The notes under the pieces were generated by a model that saw nothing but the letters and a program-made list of their open reading frames with translations, did not search any database and was not told the DNA's origin. From UMGS1002 sp964570825 (GTDB taxonomy: Bacteria; Bacillota; Clostridia; Oscillospirales; CAG-272), in the NCBI GenBank assembly GCA_964570825.1, contig CAZMZJ010000009.1, forward strand, positions 33,689 to 97,688: DNA of 64,000 nt, written 5' to 3'. This document shows, piece by piece, positions 34,969 to 42,141 of the stretch. Position 1 is the first letter of the stretch. The number at the start of each line of letters is the position of its first letter. Both the position numbers and the translations under genes were made by a program.

Positions 34969-35814
34969 TTATATTGTTTCGATCAGTCCCTGTCCCGGAC
35001 GTTCTCCGCGGCGGAGTCTTGGCTCAATCTGTCCAAAGATAATTTCAGGAACATATTTGACCGAGGGTACGAGAAAGTCGGGCTTTGATGCGGCCAGCTG
35101 CTCGTAATTATTGCTGCCGCTGGCGTAAAGTCCGATTGTCCAGCAGCCGGCGTTGTTTCCACAATACATACCGGCGGCGGTGTCATCGATTTTAACTACA
35201 GATTCTATCGGTATTACCTTTTTATTCAGCTTATATGCCTCAAGCATACAGTCATAAACCATGAATGGACTCGGTCTGCCCGGTACTTTTTCGGAATTTG
35301 TCACTACGTCAAATACAAGGCCGTATTTATTAGCGAGGAGGTTATTGAGATTCTTTGAATCATTTTCATAATATCCCGTGTCGCAGCCTACGAGAATTCC
35401 GGCTTCGCGCAGTTTGGCGATGCATTCAACGGCGCCGTCGATTGGCTTTGCAAGGTCTTCATCTACTATGTATTTTGACATAAGCGGTTTGAATTCGGCG
35501 AGTATGTTTTCGAAATCTTTTTCGTTCCACGGACGGCCGTATTTCTTAGTCCACTGTTCGTTGAATTCCGGGAGCTGCATCAGCATGCGCAGGTGTGTTG
35601 GTTTGAAGTTTCCCATGGGTTTTCTGATCGACGCCCAGCTGAGCTCGATTCCGAATTTGAGCATGGCTTCATAAAAGGGAATGACAGGAGCCTTGCAGCC
35701 ACGCAGGTCATCGAGCGGCCATCTTTTGCGCAGGTCGCACGGACCGTCGCAGAAGGTGCCTGCGGTGTCTAAAACGGCGAGTTCAATTTTACCGGTATAA
35801 GTTCTGTTATACAT
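34969..35814 (-). CDS. HAD hydrolase related to phosphonoacetaldehyde hydrolase (PhnX-like)
   Basis: 281 residues. Nucleophile Asp16 in LAVLDTAGT; cap-domain text RKPMGNFKPTHLRMLM, in which Lys71 aligns with the Schiff-base lysine that PhnX uses to activate phosphonoacetaldehyde; motif II Thr in GCDTGYYEND; PGRPSPFMVYDCMLEA and the acidic motif IDDTAAGMYCGNNAG. The overall order matches PhnX, with about a dozen extra residues (CDGPCDLRKRWP region) between motif I and the cap. If it is a phosphonatase it would release acetaldehyde and phosphate, which suits the two dehydrogenases downstream. No 2-aminoethylphosphonate transaminase gene is in the window, so the true substrate may be different. 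Confidence 0.75.
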   Translation of the reverse strand: MYNRTYTGKIELAVLDTAGTFCDGPCDLRKRWPLDDLRGCKAPVIPFYEAMLKFGIELSWASIRKPMGNFKPTHLRMLMQLPEFNEQWTKKYGRPWNEKDFENILAEFKPLMSKYIVDEDLAKPIDGAVECIAKLREAGILVGCDTGYYENDSKNLNNLLANKYGLVFDVVTNSEKVPGRPSPFMVYDCMLEAYKLNKKVIPIESVVKIDDTAAGMYCGNNAGCWTIGLYASGSNNYEQLAASKPDFLVPSVKYVPEIIFGQIEPRLRRGERPGQGLIETI

Positions 35815-35847
35815 ATGTTTTTTACTCCTTTATATGGTATTGTCTAT

Positions 35848-35921
35848 ATTATACCGATAATAATCCACAATGTCAATATATATTTCAATAATTTTCGATA
35901 TTTTTACTATATATTTCGATA
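35848..35921 (-). promoter_or_regulatory. promoter with phased direct-repeat operator upstream of the PhnX-like operon
   Basis: On the minus strand TTGACA (35876-35871) and TATAAT (35853-35848) are 17 bases apart. Upstream, written on the plus strand, TTTCAATA (35883-35890), TTTCGATA (35893-35900) and TTTCGATA (35914-35921) recur at 10 and 21 base steps, one and two helical turns. Direct repeats with a TTTC or GAAA core are usual for DeoR-family regulators, and such a gene lies just upstream. Confidence 0.72.
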
Positions 35922-35954
35922 GAGATAATATAAAACACCATAAAATCTGTAATA

Positions 35955-36000
35955 TAGTAAAAAACAACCGCCCCTGAATATTTTTTCAGGGGCGGTTGCG
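35955..36000 (-). terminator. terminator of the DeoR-type gene
   Basis: Perfect 14-bp stem CAACCGCCCCTGAA (35965-35978) / TTCAGGGGCGGTTG (35985-35998), 6-base loop. On the minus strand it is followed by TTTTTT, right after the regulator's stop codon, and so separates regulator and operon transcripts. Confidence 0.9.
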
Positions 36001-36007
36001 GGTTGTT

Positions 36008-36799
36008 TTATTTCTGGCTTTTTGGAGCCCGGATAATTTTTACTCCGGCTTCCGTATATTTATTGAAGATATTGTCATCAAGTTTTGAATCTGTGAGGAT
36101 AGCGTCGACCTCATCAAGTCCGCAGATATTGATGCACGATATATTTTCAAACTTGCTTGAGTCGGCTACGATGAAGCGTTTCTGAGAGCATTTTATCATT
36201 GACTTGATTATCGCTTCTTCGTGAAGCCTGAAATCGGTTACACCCTTCTCGAGCGAAACTGCGTTGACGGCGATTATAGCCACATCAATGTTATAACTTC
36301 TGATCTCTTCTTCACAATGATTTCCGTAAATGCAGAATTCATTTGGATCGAGTGTCCCGCCGGTTATAATCACCGAATTGTTTTTTGATTCGGTGAAGAC
36401 CTGGACAACCGAGAGACTGTTTGTGATGATTGTAAGATGATTAAAAGATTTGACAAGCCGCCTTGCAATCTCTATGTTTGTGGTTCCGTTGTTAATCGCA
36501 ACCGCCTGACCGTCGATTATTATATCCTCAACCAGTTGCGCAAGTTCGGCTTTTTCTTCCCGGCGGGATACATTGCGTACACTGAAGGATTGTTTGCGGC
36601 TGTCGTCGTTCCGGCAGACCGCTCCTCCGTGGACGCGTTTTATTATCGGATTTAGTTTTTCAAGTTCGGCAAGATCGTTCCTTACCGTGTCCAGTGACAC
36701 GCCGTTTAATTCTGCAAGCTCAGTCAGGGTCGCGGCCTTGTTTGAACAGACGTAGCTTGTAATATTATCCAGCCGTTTCTGCTTAATCATAACATCCAC
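36008..36799 (-). CDS. DeoR family transcriptional regulator
   Basis: 263 residues (or 260 from the ATG at 36790). N-terminal winged helix (RLDNITSYVCSNKAATLTELAELNGVSLDTVRNDL, about 8-42) followed by the IKRVHGGA hinge and a C-terminal ISOCOT-type sugar-phosphate sensor domain (NNGTTNIEIARRL, ITGGTLDPNEFCIYG, VADSSKF, CGLDEVDAILTD). Family members usually repress a neighbouring catabolic operon and release DNA on binding a phosphorylated intermediate. The operon ahead of it in the same direction (35814 to 32307) with the TTTCGATA repeats is the obvious target. Confidence 0.92.
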   Translation of the reverse strand: MDVMIKQKRLDNITSYVCSNKAATLTELAELNGVSLDTVRNDLAELEKLNPIIKRVHGGAVCRNDDSRKQSFSVRNVSRREEKAELAQLVEDIIIDGQAVAINNGTTNIEIARRLVKSFNHLTIITNSLSVVQVFTESKNNSVIITGGTLDPNEFCIYGNHCEEEIRSYNIDVAIIAVNAVSLEKGVTDFRLHEEAIIKSMIKCSQKRFIVADSSKFENISCINICGLDEVDAILTDSKLDDNIFNKYTEAGVKIIRAPKSQK

Positions 36800-37184
36800 C
36801 CGAATCAGTTTTTTAATATTATATATTATTGTACAAATTTTGTCAACATCCCGGTTTGCGCTTGGGTTGTCTTTCGCTGATATTTAATAAGTCTTTGAAA
36901 TTGTCAAAAAGCGCCGTTAGAAATTATGCTAATAAATGTTAACCAAACTTCCGAGGATACCAAAGCGGCGGTGGAGCAGTTTAAGCCTGCCTTCTTATTA
37001 TAATAAACATTAGTGCCAGCATATCTGCCTTATGGTAAATTTCGATTTATAAGTGATTGTTACGCGCAGAGAACTGGAATTGTCACATTTTAAGGAAAAA
37101 AAGCTTATATATTTTTACAACAACTGAATAAACCTCCCTATGAAGGCAAAAATATAAATTGAAAACCTTCAAAGGAGCAAAAAA
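36800..37184. other. intergenic region with the deoR promoter
   Basis: 385 bases between divergent genes. At the left, a consensus minus-strand promoter for the DeoR-type gene: TTGACA (36846-36841), 17-base spacer, TATAAT (36823-36818). AAAGGAG at 37171-37177 serves the plus-strand gene at 37185. The central 300 bases contain no open frame of note and no motif I recognise, although their base composition is mixed enough for an unnoticed RNA. Confidence 0.7.
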
Positions 37185-37946
37185 ATGGACAACAAATTTT
37201 CAAACTTTATTAAAAAGCTCAAACCCAACCGTGCTGTTTACATTACTGCCGTCACACTGCTTGTGGCGCTTGCGGTTATCATAGCGATAACAGTGGCCGC
37301 AAACAGGGCAAAAAAAAGACCCGCAGATACGACAACCGGGCCGAAATACTCAGAAACGACAAAATCCCCCGTGACAACAAAACCAGCGGAAACTACAAAA
37401 GCGCCGTCGAACAACACGCCTGTTACCACCGCGGCACCCAGCAATGTCACGCCTGACGACACAAATGCGGCAAACGCAGGAAATCCAGTGCTTACGTTGG
37501 TGCTTCCATGCAGCGGTTCGCTTTCCGCTTATCATGACGACTCGCTTCAGGTCTGGTCGGTAACGATGCGCGACTACCGCGTCCACCTCGGCATCGACAT
37601 AACAACCGAGGCAAATGCGCCGGTTTATGCCGCCGCCGACGGAGTTGTGTCACAGATCTTCTATGACGTCAAGATGGGATACTGCATCTCCATCAAACAT
37701 GGCACCGACACCTATACCATCTACCGCAATCTTGGCGAAACACCTGCCGAGGGTATTGCGGAAGGAGTAAGCGTACGCGCCGGACAGCTCATAGGCTTCG
37801 TAGGAGAGAGCGCAATGATTGAAGTCGCCCAGGGTCCGCACCTCCATCTCGAGATGATAGTCGCAGGCGTCCAGGTAAACCCGCTCGATTATTTCGATCA
37901 GGCATCGATTGCTTCTCTTAATGTTAACAAGGTATATGAAGGATGA
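37185..37946 (+). CDS. membrane-anchored M23-family (LytM) protein, SpoIIQ-like
   Basis: 253 residues: short cytoplasmic tail, one transmembrane helix (about 18-40), a Thr/Lys/Pro-rich spacer (~45-95) and a LytM domain (~105-240). The zinc motifs are complete: HLGIDI (HxxxD) and HLHLEM (HxH), so unlike B. subtilis SpoIIQ it could be an active endopeptidase. Size and layout resemble SpoIIQ of Clostridia, the forespore-side partner of the SpoIIIA channel, which is metal-binding there. A role in vegetative wall turnover is the alternative. It stands alone, flanked by a terminator. Confidence 0.75.
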   Translation: MDNKFSNFIKKLKPNRAVYITAVTLLVALAVIIAITVAANRAKKRPADTTTGPKYSETTKSPVTTKPAETTKAPSNNTPVTTAAPSNVTPDDTNAANAGNPVLTLVLPCSGSLSAYHDDSLQVWSVTMRDYRVHLGIDITTEANAPVYAAADGVVSQIFYDVKMGYCISIKHGTDTYTIYRNLGETPAEGIAEGVSVRAGQLIGFVGESAMIEVAQGPHLHLEMIVAGVQVNPLDYFDQASIASLNVNKVYEG

Positions 37947-38037
37947 GGAAAAATCTTTGGTGATTCTCTGAAAATGATTTTCCAAAACACTTCTGAATAT
38001 GAAGGGTACCAGAAGCCGGTAAAAATAAGCAAAATAT

Positions 38038-38072
38038 TAAAAACCGCCGACACCGCCGGCGGTTTTTATTTT
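38038..38072 (+). terminator. terminator between convergent genes
   Basis: Stem AAACCGCCG (38041-38049) / CGGCGGTTT (38057-38065) with a 7-base loop and TTATTTT after it; the A-rich left flank allows function on the minus strand too, where the Gfo/Idh-type gene ends at 38079. Confidence 0.82.
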
Positions 38073-38078
38073 ATGCAA

Positions 38079-39257
38079 TTATATCTCCGGAATCACGATT
38101 TCAATCTCGCGTCCGAGCTCAGCTGACTTTGCGATACCGTCAATGATCGCCTGGTTGTAAAGAATCTGTGAGGACGGCACCGGAGCCGGTGTCCCGTTCT
38201 TAACGGCGTCAAGGAAAGTGCGGATCTTCAGGTCAAAGAGCCCTTTCTTCATGGTGATAATCGGAATTTCCGTTTCAACCTGCTGCCCGCAGACCTCATG
38301 GTAAATCTTCATCGGACCTCCGACAGTGCCGTTCCAGCATTCGGTTGAAGGAATGCGCAAGCCGCCCTTTGTGCCAAGAATGATTGTGTCGCCGGGGGTA
38401 TCCATGTTCATTGCCCATGCAATTCTGAAATCAAGGATTATGCCGCCTTCAAGGCGAATAAACGCTGCAGCAAAATCATCGACGCTGAAAACCTTGGCGT
38501 ATTCCGCGCGCTTCTCGGCTTTGTATCCGCTGTAGTTAGGATCCTTTCCAAAGAATGCAGACTTGTAGCCGGTAACCGTTAAAGGCTTTGGATAACCGAT
38601 TGCGTTGAGCACCATATCGAGAGAGTAGCAGCCGATGTCGCCGAGCGCGCCGATTCCGGCGGTTTTATCGTCGATAAAGGAAGTTCCGAAAGGCGTCGGT
38701 ATACCGCGGCGGCGTCCTCCGCCTGTCTGTATGTAGTAAATCCTGCCCAGTTCGCCCGACTGAACGATTTTTTTAATCATCTTCATGTTATCGTCAAGTC
38801 TTGGCTGGAATCCGATGGAGAGTACCTTTCCGCTCTTGCGCTCGGCTCTCATGACCTCGACAGCTTCGTCAAGAGTGACTGTGAAGGGCTTCTCAAGCAG
38901 AACATTAACACCATGTTCGAGCGCGTATATAGCCGGTGCTGCATGCTGGCGGTTATATGTGCAGATGCTTACAGCGTCAAGTTTCAGAGACTTATCGTCA
39001 ATCATTTCCTTATGCGAAGCGTAATCGGTCTTTACGCCCTCGACGCCATGTTTTGCAAAGAAAGCGGCCGCCTTGCCGGGGATGAGGTCTGCACCAGCCA
39101 CGATCTCAACGTCGGGCTGAGCGAGATATGCCTTGATATGCGCGTCGGCAATCCAGCCGCAGCCGATAATGCCAATTCTGAGCTTTCTTTCCGCGCTTAC
39201 AGCGTCAGTTGTCTGATCTTCTTTAAATGCGTTGAGAATTGCATCGTCTTTTCCCAT
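38079..39257 (-). CDS. Gfo/Idh/MocA family oxidoreductase
   Basis: About 392 residues from the ATG at 39257, which has GGAGG ten bases upstream. N-terminal Rossmann domain with RIGIIGCGWIADAHIKAY starting after a ~25-residue lead, the EKP motif in NVLLEKPFTVT and the catalytic-region GDIGCYSLDMVLNAIG (Asp/His position). Family members oxidise or reduce sugars, inositols and related polyols with NAD(P). Paired with the sugar isomerase-like gene 20 bases upstream, it probably works on the same sugar or inositol derivative; substrate unknown. Confidence 0.9.
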   Translation of the reverse strand: MGKDDAILNAFKEDQTTDAVSAERKLRIGIIGCGWIADAHIKAYLAQPDVEIVAGADLIPGKAAAFFAKHGVEGVKTDYASHKEMIDDKSLKLDAVSICTYNRQHAAPAIYALEHGVNVLLEKPFTVTLDEAVEVMRAERKSGKVLSIGFQPRLDDNMKMIKKIVQSGELGRIYYIQTGGGRRRGIPTPFGTSFIDDKTAGIGALGDIGCYSLDMVLNAIGYPKPLTVTGYKSAFFGKDPNYSGYKAEKRAEYAKVFSVDDFAAAFIRLEGGIILDFRIAWAMNMDTPGDTIILGTKGGLRIPSTECWNGTVGGPMKIYHEVCGQQVETEIPIITMKKGLFDLKIRTFLDAVKNGTPAPVPSSQILYNQAIIDGIAKSAELGREIEIVIPEI

Positions 39258-39277
39258 TTGATTTATTCCTCCATACA

Positions 39278-40093
39278 TTATTTATTGATCGTCTTAAGAT
39301 AATCGATGCTGACTTTGATGCATTCGAGCGGTGTGAGTCCCATGCTCGGATTGTCTTGCTCGATGATTACCCATTTTGTTCCCGCATCTTTCGCCGCGCG
39401 GAGTATTGACGGCATGTTTTGAACGCCCTTCCCGAGAGGACGGAGTTCAAAGCCTTCCGGCCTTGCGGGAGCTTTGTTGTCAACGCCGATAAGCTCGTAT
39501 GCCGCGCCCGATCTGTCGCCCCAGAAATCCTTGAGGTGAAGCAGCGGTGCGCGTCCCGAGTATTTTCTGACATATGCCGCCGGATCCTCGCCGCCGACAT
39601 TTACCCAGCAGGTGTCAAGCTCGGTTCCGAGCAGGTCCGCCGGGATTGTATCATAAATAATATCAAGTCCGTATTTATTTCCGAGTTTAATAAATTCAAA
39701 GTCGTGGTTGTGATAAAGCAGGCTGATTCCAAGAGACTTTGCCGCCTTTGCAATAACTTCAATAAAACCAAGCACATAAGGAAAGTTTGGCGAACCGGGG
39801 CGCTGATCGTTTCCAAGATGAGGGATCGCCACATATTTGCATCCTATCTCGGCATACTGCGAAAGAGTCCCAACCGGATTCTTCAACAGATCGTTATAAG
39901 GAACGTGAGCAGAAATTGGAACAAGCCCGACATCATTGCAGAGGGCCTTTATCTCAGACGCGGGTTTGTCGTAAAGCCCGGCGAACTCAACGCCGTCATA
40001 ACCCATTTTTTTTATTTTATCGAATGTTCCACGAAGGTCTGCCTTTGCGTCGTCGCGCACCGAATAGACCTGAACGGCAACTGGAAAAGACAT
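39278..40093 (-). CDS. sugar phosphate isomerase/epimerase family (xylose-isomerase-like TIM barrel)
   Basis: About 271 residues. The ATG at 40093 (MSFPVAVQVYSV) is preferred because GGAGG ends seven bases before it; an ATG at 40099 is too close. AP_endonuc_2-type barrel with metal ligands suggested by DGVEFAGLYDKP (Glu), YHNHDFEF (His), LDTCWVNVGGEDP (Asp) and a late Glu in WVIIEQDNPS. Such proteins include inosose dehydratases and 3-keto-sugar isomerases, and commonly neighbour Gfo/Idh dehydrogenases. Part of a two-gene operon with its own promoter. Confidence 0.88.
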   Translation of the reverse strand: MSFPVAVQVYSVRDDAKADLRGTFDKIKKMGYDGVEFAGLYDKPASEIKALCNDVGLVPISAHVPYNDLLKNPVGTLSQYAEIGCKYVAIPHLGNDQRPGSPNFPYVLGFIEVIAKAAKSLGISLLYHNHDFEFIKLGNKYGLDIIYDTIPADLLGTELDTCWVNVGGEDPAAYVRKYSGRAPLLHLKDFWGDRSGAAYELIGVDNKAPARPEGFELRPLGKGVQNMPSILRAAKDAGTKWVIIEQDNPSMGLTPLECIKVSIDYLKTINK

Positions 40094-40125
40094 TTTCATA
40101 CCTCCAAACATAATTTGTTGATTAT

Positions 40126-40171
40126 ATTATAATGTATTATCAAATATATTTCAAGTCATCCGATGACGTCA
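40126..40171 (-). promoter_or_regulatory. promoter with upstream palindromes for the isomerase/oxidoreductase operon
   Basis: On the minus strand TTGAAA (40154-40149) and TATAAT (40131-40126), 17 bases apart. Immediately upstream lies the palindrome GTCATC-C-GATGAC (40155-40167), overlapping TGACGTCA (40164-40171). The position suits an activator site. Confidence 0.65.
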
Positions 40172-40310
40172 ATAAGACAAATATTGCTAATTTGAAAAGT
40201 TTATCGGTTCTTGCCCTGCTGTTTTTATAATTTTATCTTACGCCGAGCTGTTTTTATAAATTTATATTTAGTATCTGTGCCGCTGAATTTTCTATAATGC
40301 CACTTTTTTA

Positions 40311-41384
40311 TCAGATATCAAAACCAACCGTGTCGCCCGGCAGCCTGCGGCAAAGTCTCAATGTGCAGGTATGGAGTTTCTCCGAATCCTTGGTGCGCCC
40401 GTTGTATGACATATAGAAAAATCCGTCGCCGAAAGAATACATACCGGTCTGTCCCATCGGATATGTAATGCCCCAGATGCCGCTTGTCTTATGCAGCACG
40501 CCTTCTTGTTTGAGCGTCAGCAGAAGCCCCCTTTCGCCGCCCCTTCCTTTAAGCTCGTCTTCATAAGGTGCTTTGCTTCCGTCGATTATGTACATCGGAA
40601 AGTTCGGGAACTGAGGCTTTTTTCCGGTGTATACAGCCGCCATCCAGTCGCCCGTATAGGCGTCGTATTCAAGGTTCTGTATGCCCCAGGTGGTATTTCC
40701 GGTATAAATGAAGTACTTTCTTTCCGGGGCGGGGCCAGAGTGGTGAGGCTGTCCCTGTATCAGCGGCTGCTCGTATTCTCCGAATTTCCGCCAGTCAAAC
40801 TGGAGCAGGATATTGTGGTCGTTCGAACCGCGGTCGGGCTCGCCGTATATGCCGTATGCGATCATGAGCATTTCGGGACTGTCGGCGCTCTTTCCGAAAA
40901 CAGGACCGAAGGCGGTGCCGTCTATACCAGAACATCCGTAACGGTGAGGTCTGCCGTCAGGGTCTACAGCGGTGTAATCGTCAACAACTTCTTTTAGATA
41001 AACCGTCGTCATAATTCCATCTTTTTCGGCATCCATGCCGACGCGGTTTATCTTGTCCACGTCAAAAATTGCAATATAAAAAGCGTCCTCCTCGGCTATT
41101 GCCTTTCCGGTGTTTTTCATTATCCCCTTTCCGATTGAGTCATGCTTAAGCTCAAGCGAGCCGTAGACACGACCGTCTGAGTCGTTAAAGTCGATGCAGC
41201 CGAGGTGCCCGAGAAGACCGGTGACAGTGCCGATAAGGTGCCCCTCAAGATCGGTTTTGACAAGAATTGTTGTAAACGAGTAATATACGTATTTGCCGGC
41301 GGTGTCAAGCGTGATGCCCTGTACATGACCGGTATTCCACTTTCCTCCGTCGATTGTAAGCGGAAGCTTTTTTGCGCAAGCCAT
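40311..41384 (-). CDS. protein of unknown function, possible beta-propeller
   Basis: 357 residues without signal peptide or membrane helix. Many short Gly/Asp-rich turns before hydrophobic strands (TLDTAGKYVYYSFTTILVKTD, GHLGCIDFNDSDGRVYGSL, GNTTWGIQNLEYDAYTGDW, TYPMGQTGMYSFGDGFFY) suggest a beta-propeller of the lactonase or quinoprotein type, but I do not recognise the family. It is transcribed in the same direction as the isomerase-oxidoreductase pair, 218 bases upstream, so a link to sugar metabolism is possible but unproven. Confidence 0.7.
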   Translation of the reverse strand: MACAKKLPLTIDGGKWNTGHVQGITLDTAGKYVYYSFTTILVKTDLEGHLIGTVTGLLGHLGCIDFNDSDGRVYGSLELKHDSIGKGIMKNTGKAIAEEDAFYIAIFDVDKINRVGMDAEKDGIMTTVYLKEVVDDYTAVDPDGRPHRYGCSGIDGTAFGPVFGKSADSPEMLMIAYGIYGEPDRGSNDHNILLQFDWRKFGEYEQPLIQGQPHHSGPAPERKYFIYTGNTTWGIQNLEYDAYTGDWMAAVYTGKKPQFPNFPMYIIDGSKAPYEDELKGRGGERGLLLTLKQEGVLHKTSGIWGITYPMGQTGMYSFGDGFFYMSYNGRTKDSEKLHTCTLRLCRRLPGDTVGFDI

Positions 41385-41625
41385 AATCAGTTTTATACCT
41401 CTCTTTACACTAAGTCATTTTATAGTATATCACTTTTTTTAACAGAAATAAATAGAATTCGATATCAGATGTACAAGTTGATTTTCGATGATAGGTACGC
41501 CGCAAGCAGCGGCAGTAATAAAGAAGTAACGGCGGGAAAGTTATTAAGTTTAATAATGGGAAGTTGTCACTAAAAATCGTGAAATTGTTCGGCAACGAAG
41601 GTTTCAATAAAATCTGAATTTATGA

Positions 41626-41654
41626 TTGACTTGTTTAATTAAAAATGATATAAT
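41626..41654 (+). promoter_or_regulatory. sigma-A promoter of the riboswitch-mutS-like operon
   Basis: TTGACT (41626-41631), 17-base spacer, TATAAT (41649-41654). Transcription would start near 41661, exactly at the riboswitch 5' end. The rest of the gap from 41385 contains nothing I can identify. Confidence 0.85.
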
Positions 41655-41659
41655 GAAGA

Positions 41660-41755
41660 CGGGAATGAAGTTCTCCCTCGGTACGCCGAAAAAGCCATAA
41701 ATGCTGATGACTTCTGCTATATTTATATTTGCAGAATCATCAGCAGTTTTGTTTT
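41660..41755 (+). ncRNA. fluoride riboswitch (crcB motif) with overlapping transcription terminator
   Basis: GGGAATGAAGTTCTCC (41661-41676) matches the opening of the Bacillus cereus crcB aptamer GGCGATGGAGTTCGCC at 12 of 16 places, as I recall that sequence. The flanking G-rich and C-rich bases still pair (GGGA / TCCC). GAAGT (41667-41671) pairs with ACTTC (41710-41714) as in the aptamer's long-range P1, a compensated change. GCTGATGACTTCTGC (41703-41717) matches the conserved 3' segment. TCGG-TACG-CCGA (41678-41689) looks like an extra small hairpin. The terminator CTGATGACTTCTGC / GCAGAATCATCAG (41704-41717, 41731-41743) plus TTTTGTTTT uses the aptamer 3' strand, so ligand binding should permit read-through. 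Confidence 0.78.
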
Positions 41756-41798
41756 CATAATGATTTCACAATACAGCCGAGATCGGAGGGGATGCCTG

Positions 41799-42116
41799 AT
41801 GTTCTTCAAAAAGCGTATTGACAAATATCACAGGGAAGTATTAAAAAAACTGGACGGACGGGAAATTAACTATGTCACCCGCCATATCGGAGATACCGCG
41901 GATATAGAAATAGTCGGTAAAAAAGGAAGAATCATAGCGCTCGACGGATACATTAAAATCTACTGCGGCACAACCGATGTGTTCAAGTGCCGGGTAGATA
42001 AAGCGGAATATTATTTTCTGCCGAGCCTATCCACCGTTATGATAAAAGGGATCAATGAAATTACCGGCAAATTTGATCAGATAACGGTTAATTATTCGCG
42101 TTTTCATAACATGTAG
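41799..42116 (+). CDS. small protein of unknown function in the fluoride-riboswitch operon
   Basis: 105 residues from the ATG at 41799, with GGAGGGG at 41785-41791; the ATG at 41793 in another frame closes at once. No signal or membrane segment. The first third is basic and helical (FFKKRIDKYHREVLKKLDG); the rest is strand-rich (ADIEIVGKKGRIIALDGYIKIYCG ... YYFLPSLSTVMIKG) with alternating hydrophobic residues, compatible with a small barrel. It is the first gene after the riboswitch and 25 bases ahead of the first MutS-like gene. I do not recognise the family. Confidence 0.7.
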   Translation: MFFKKRIDKYHREVLKKLDGREINYVTRHIGDTADIEIVGKKGRIIALDGYIKIYCGTTDVFKCRVDKAEYYFLPSLSTVMIKGINEITGKFDQITVNYSRFHNM

Positions 42117-42141
42117 AAAAAATCAGGAGGTAACCATCCGG

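Noticed and set aside
36940..37020. GC-mixed patch in the deoR/spoIIQ-like intergenic region that might be a structured RNA
   Set aside because: No convincing stems, promoter or terminator were found by eye.
41678..41700. Reading the leader at 41660-41755 as another riboswitch class (manganese, guanidine, cobalamin)
   Set aside because: None of their signature boxes is present, while both conserved ends of the crcB motif are.
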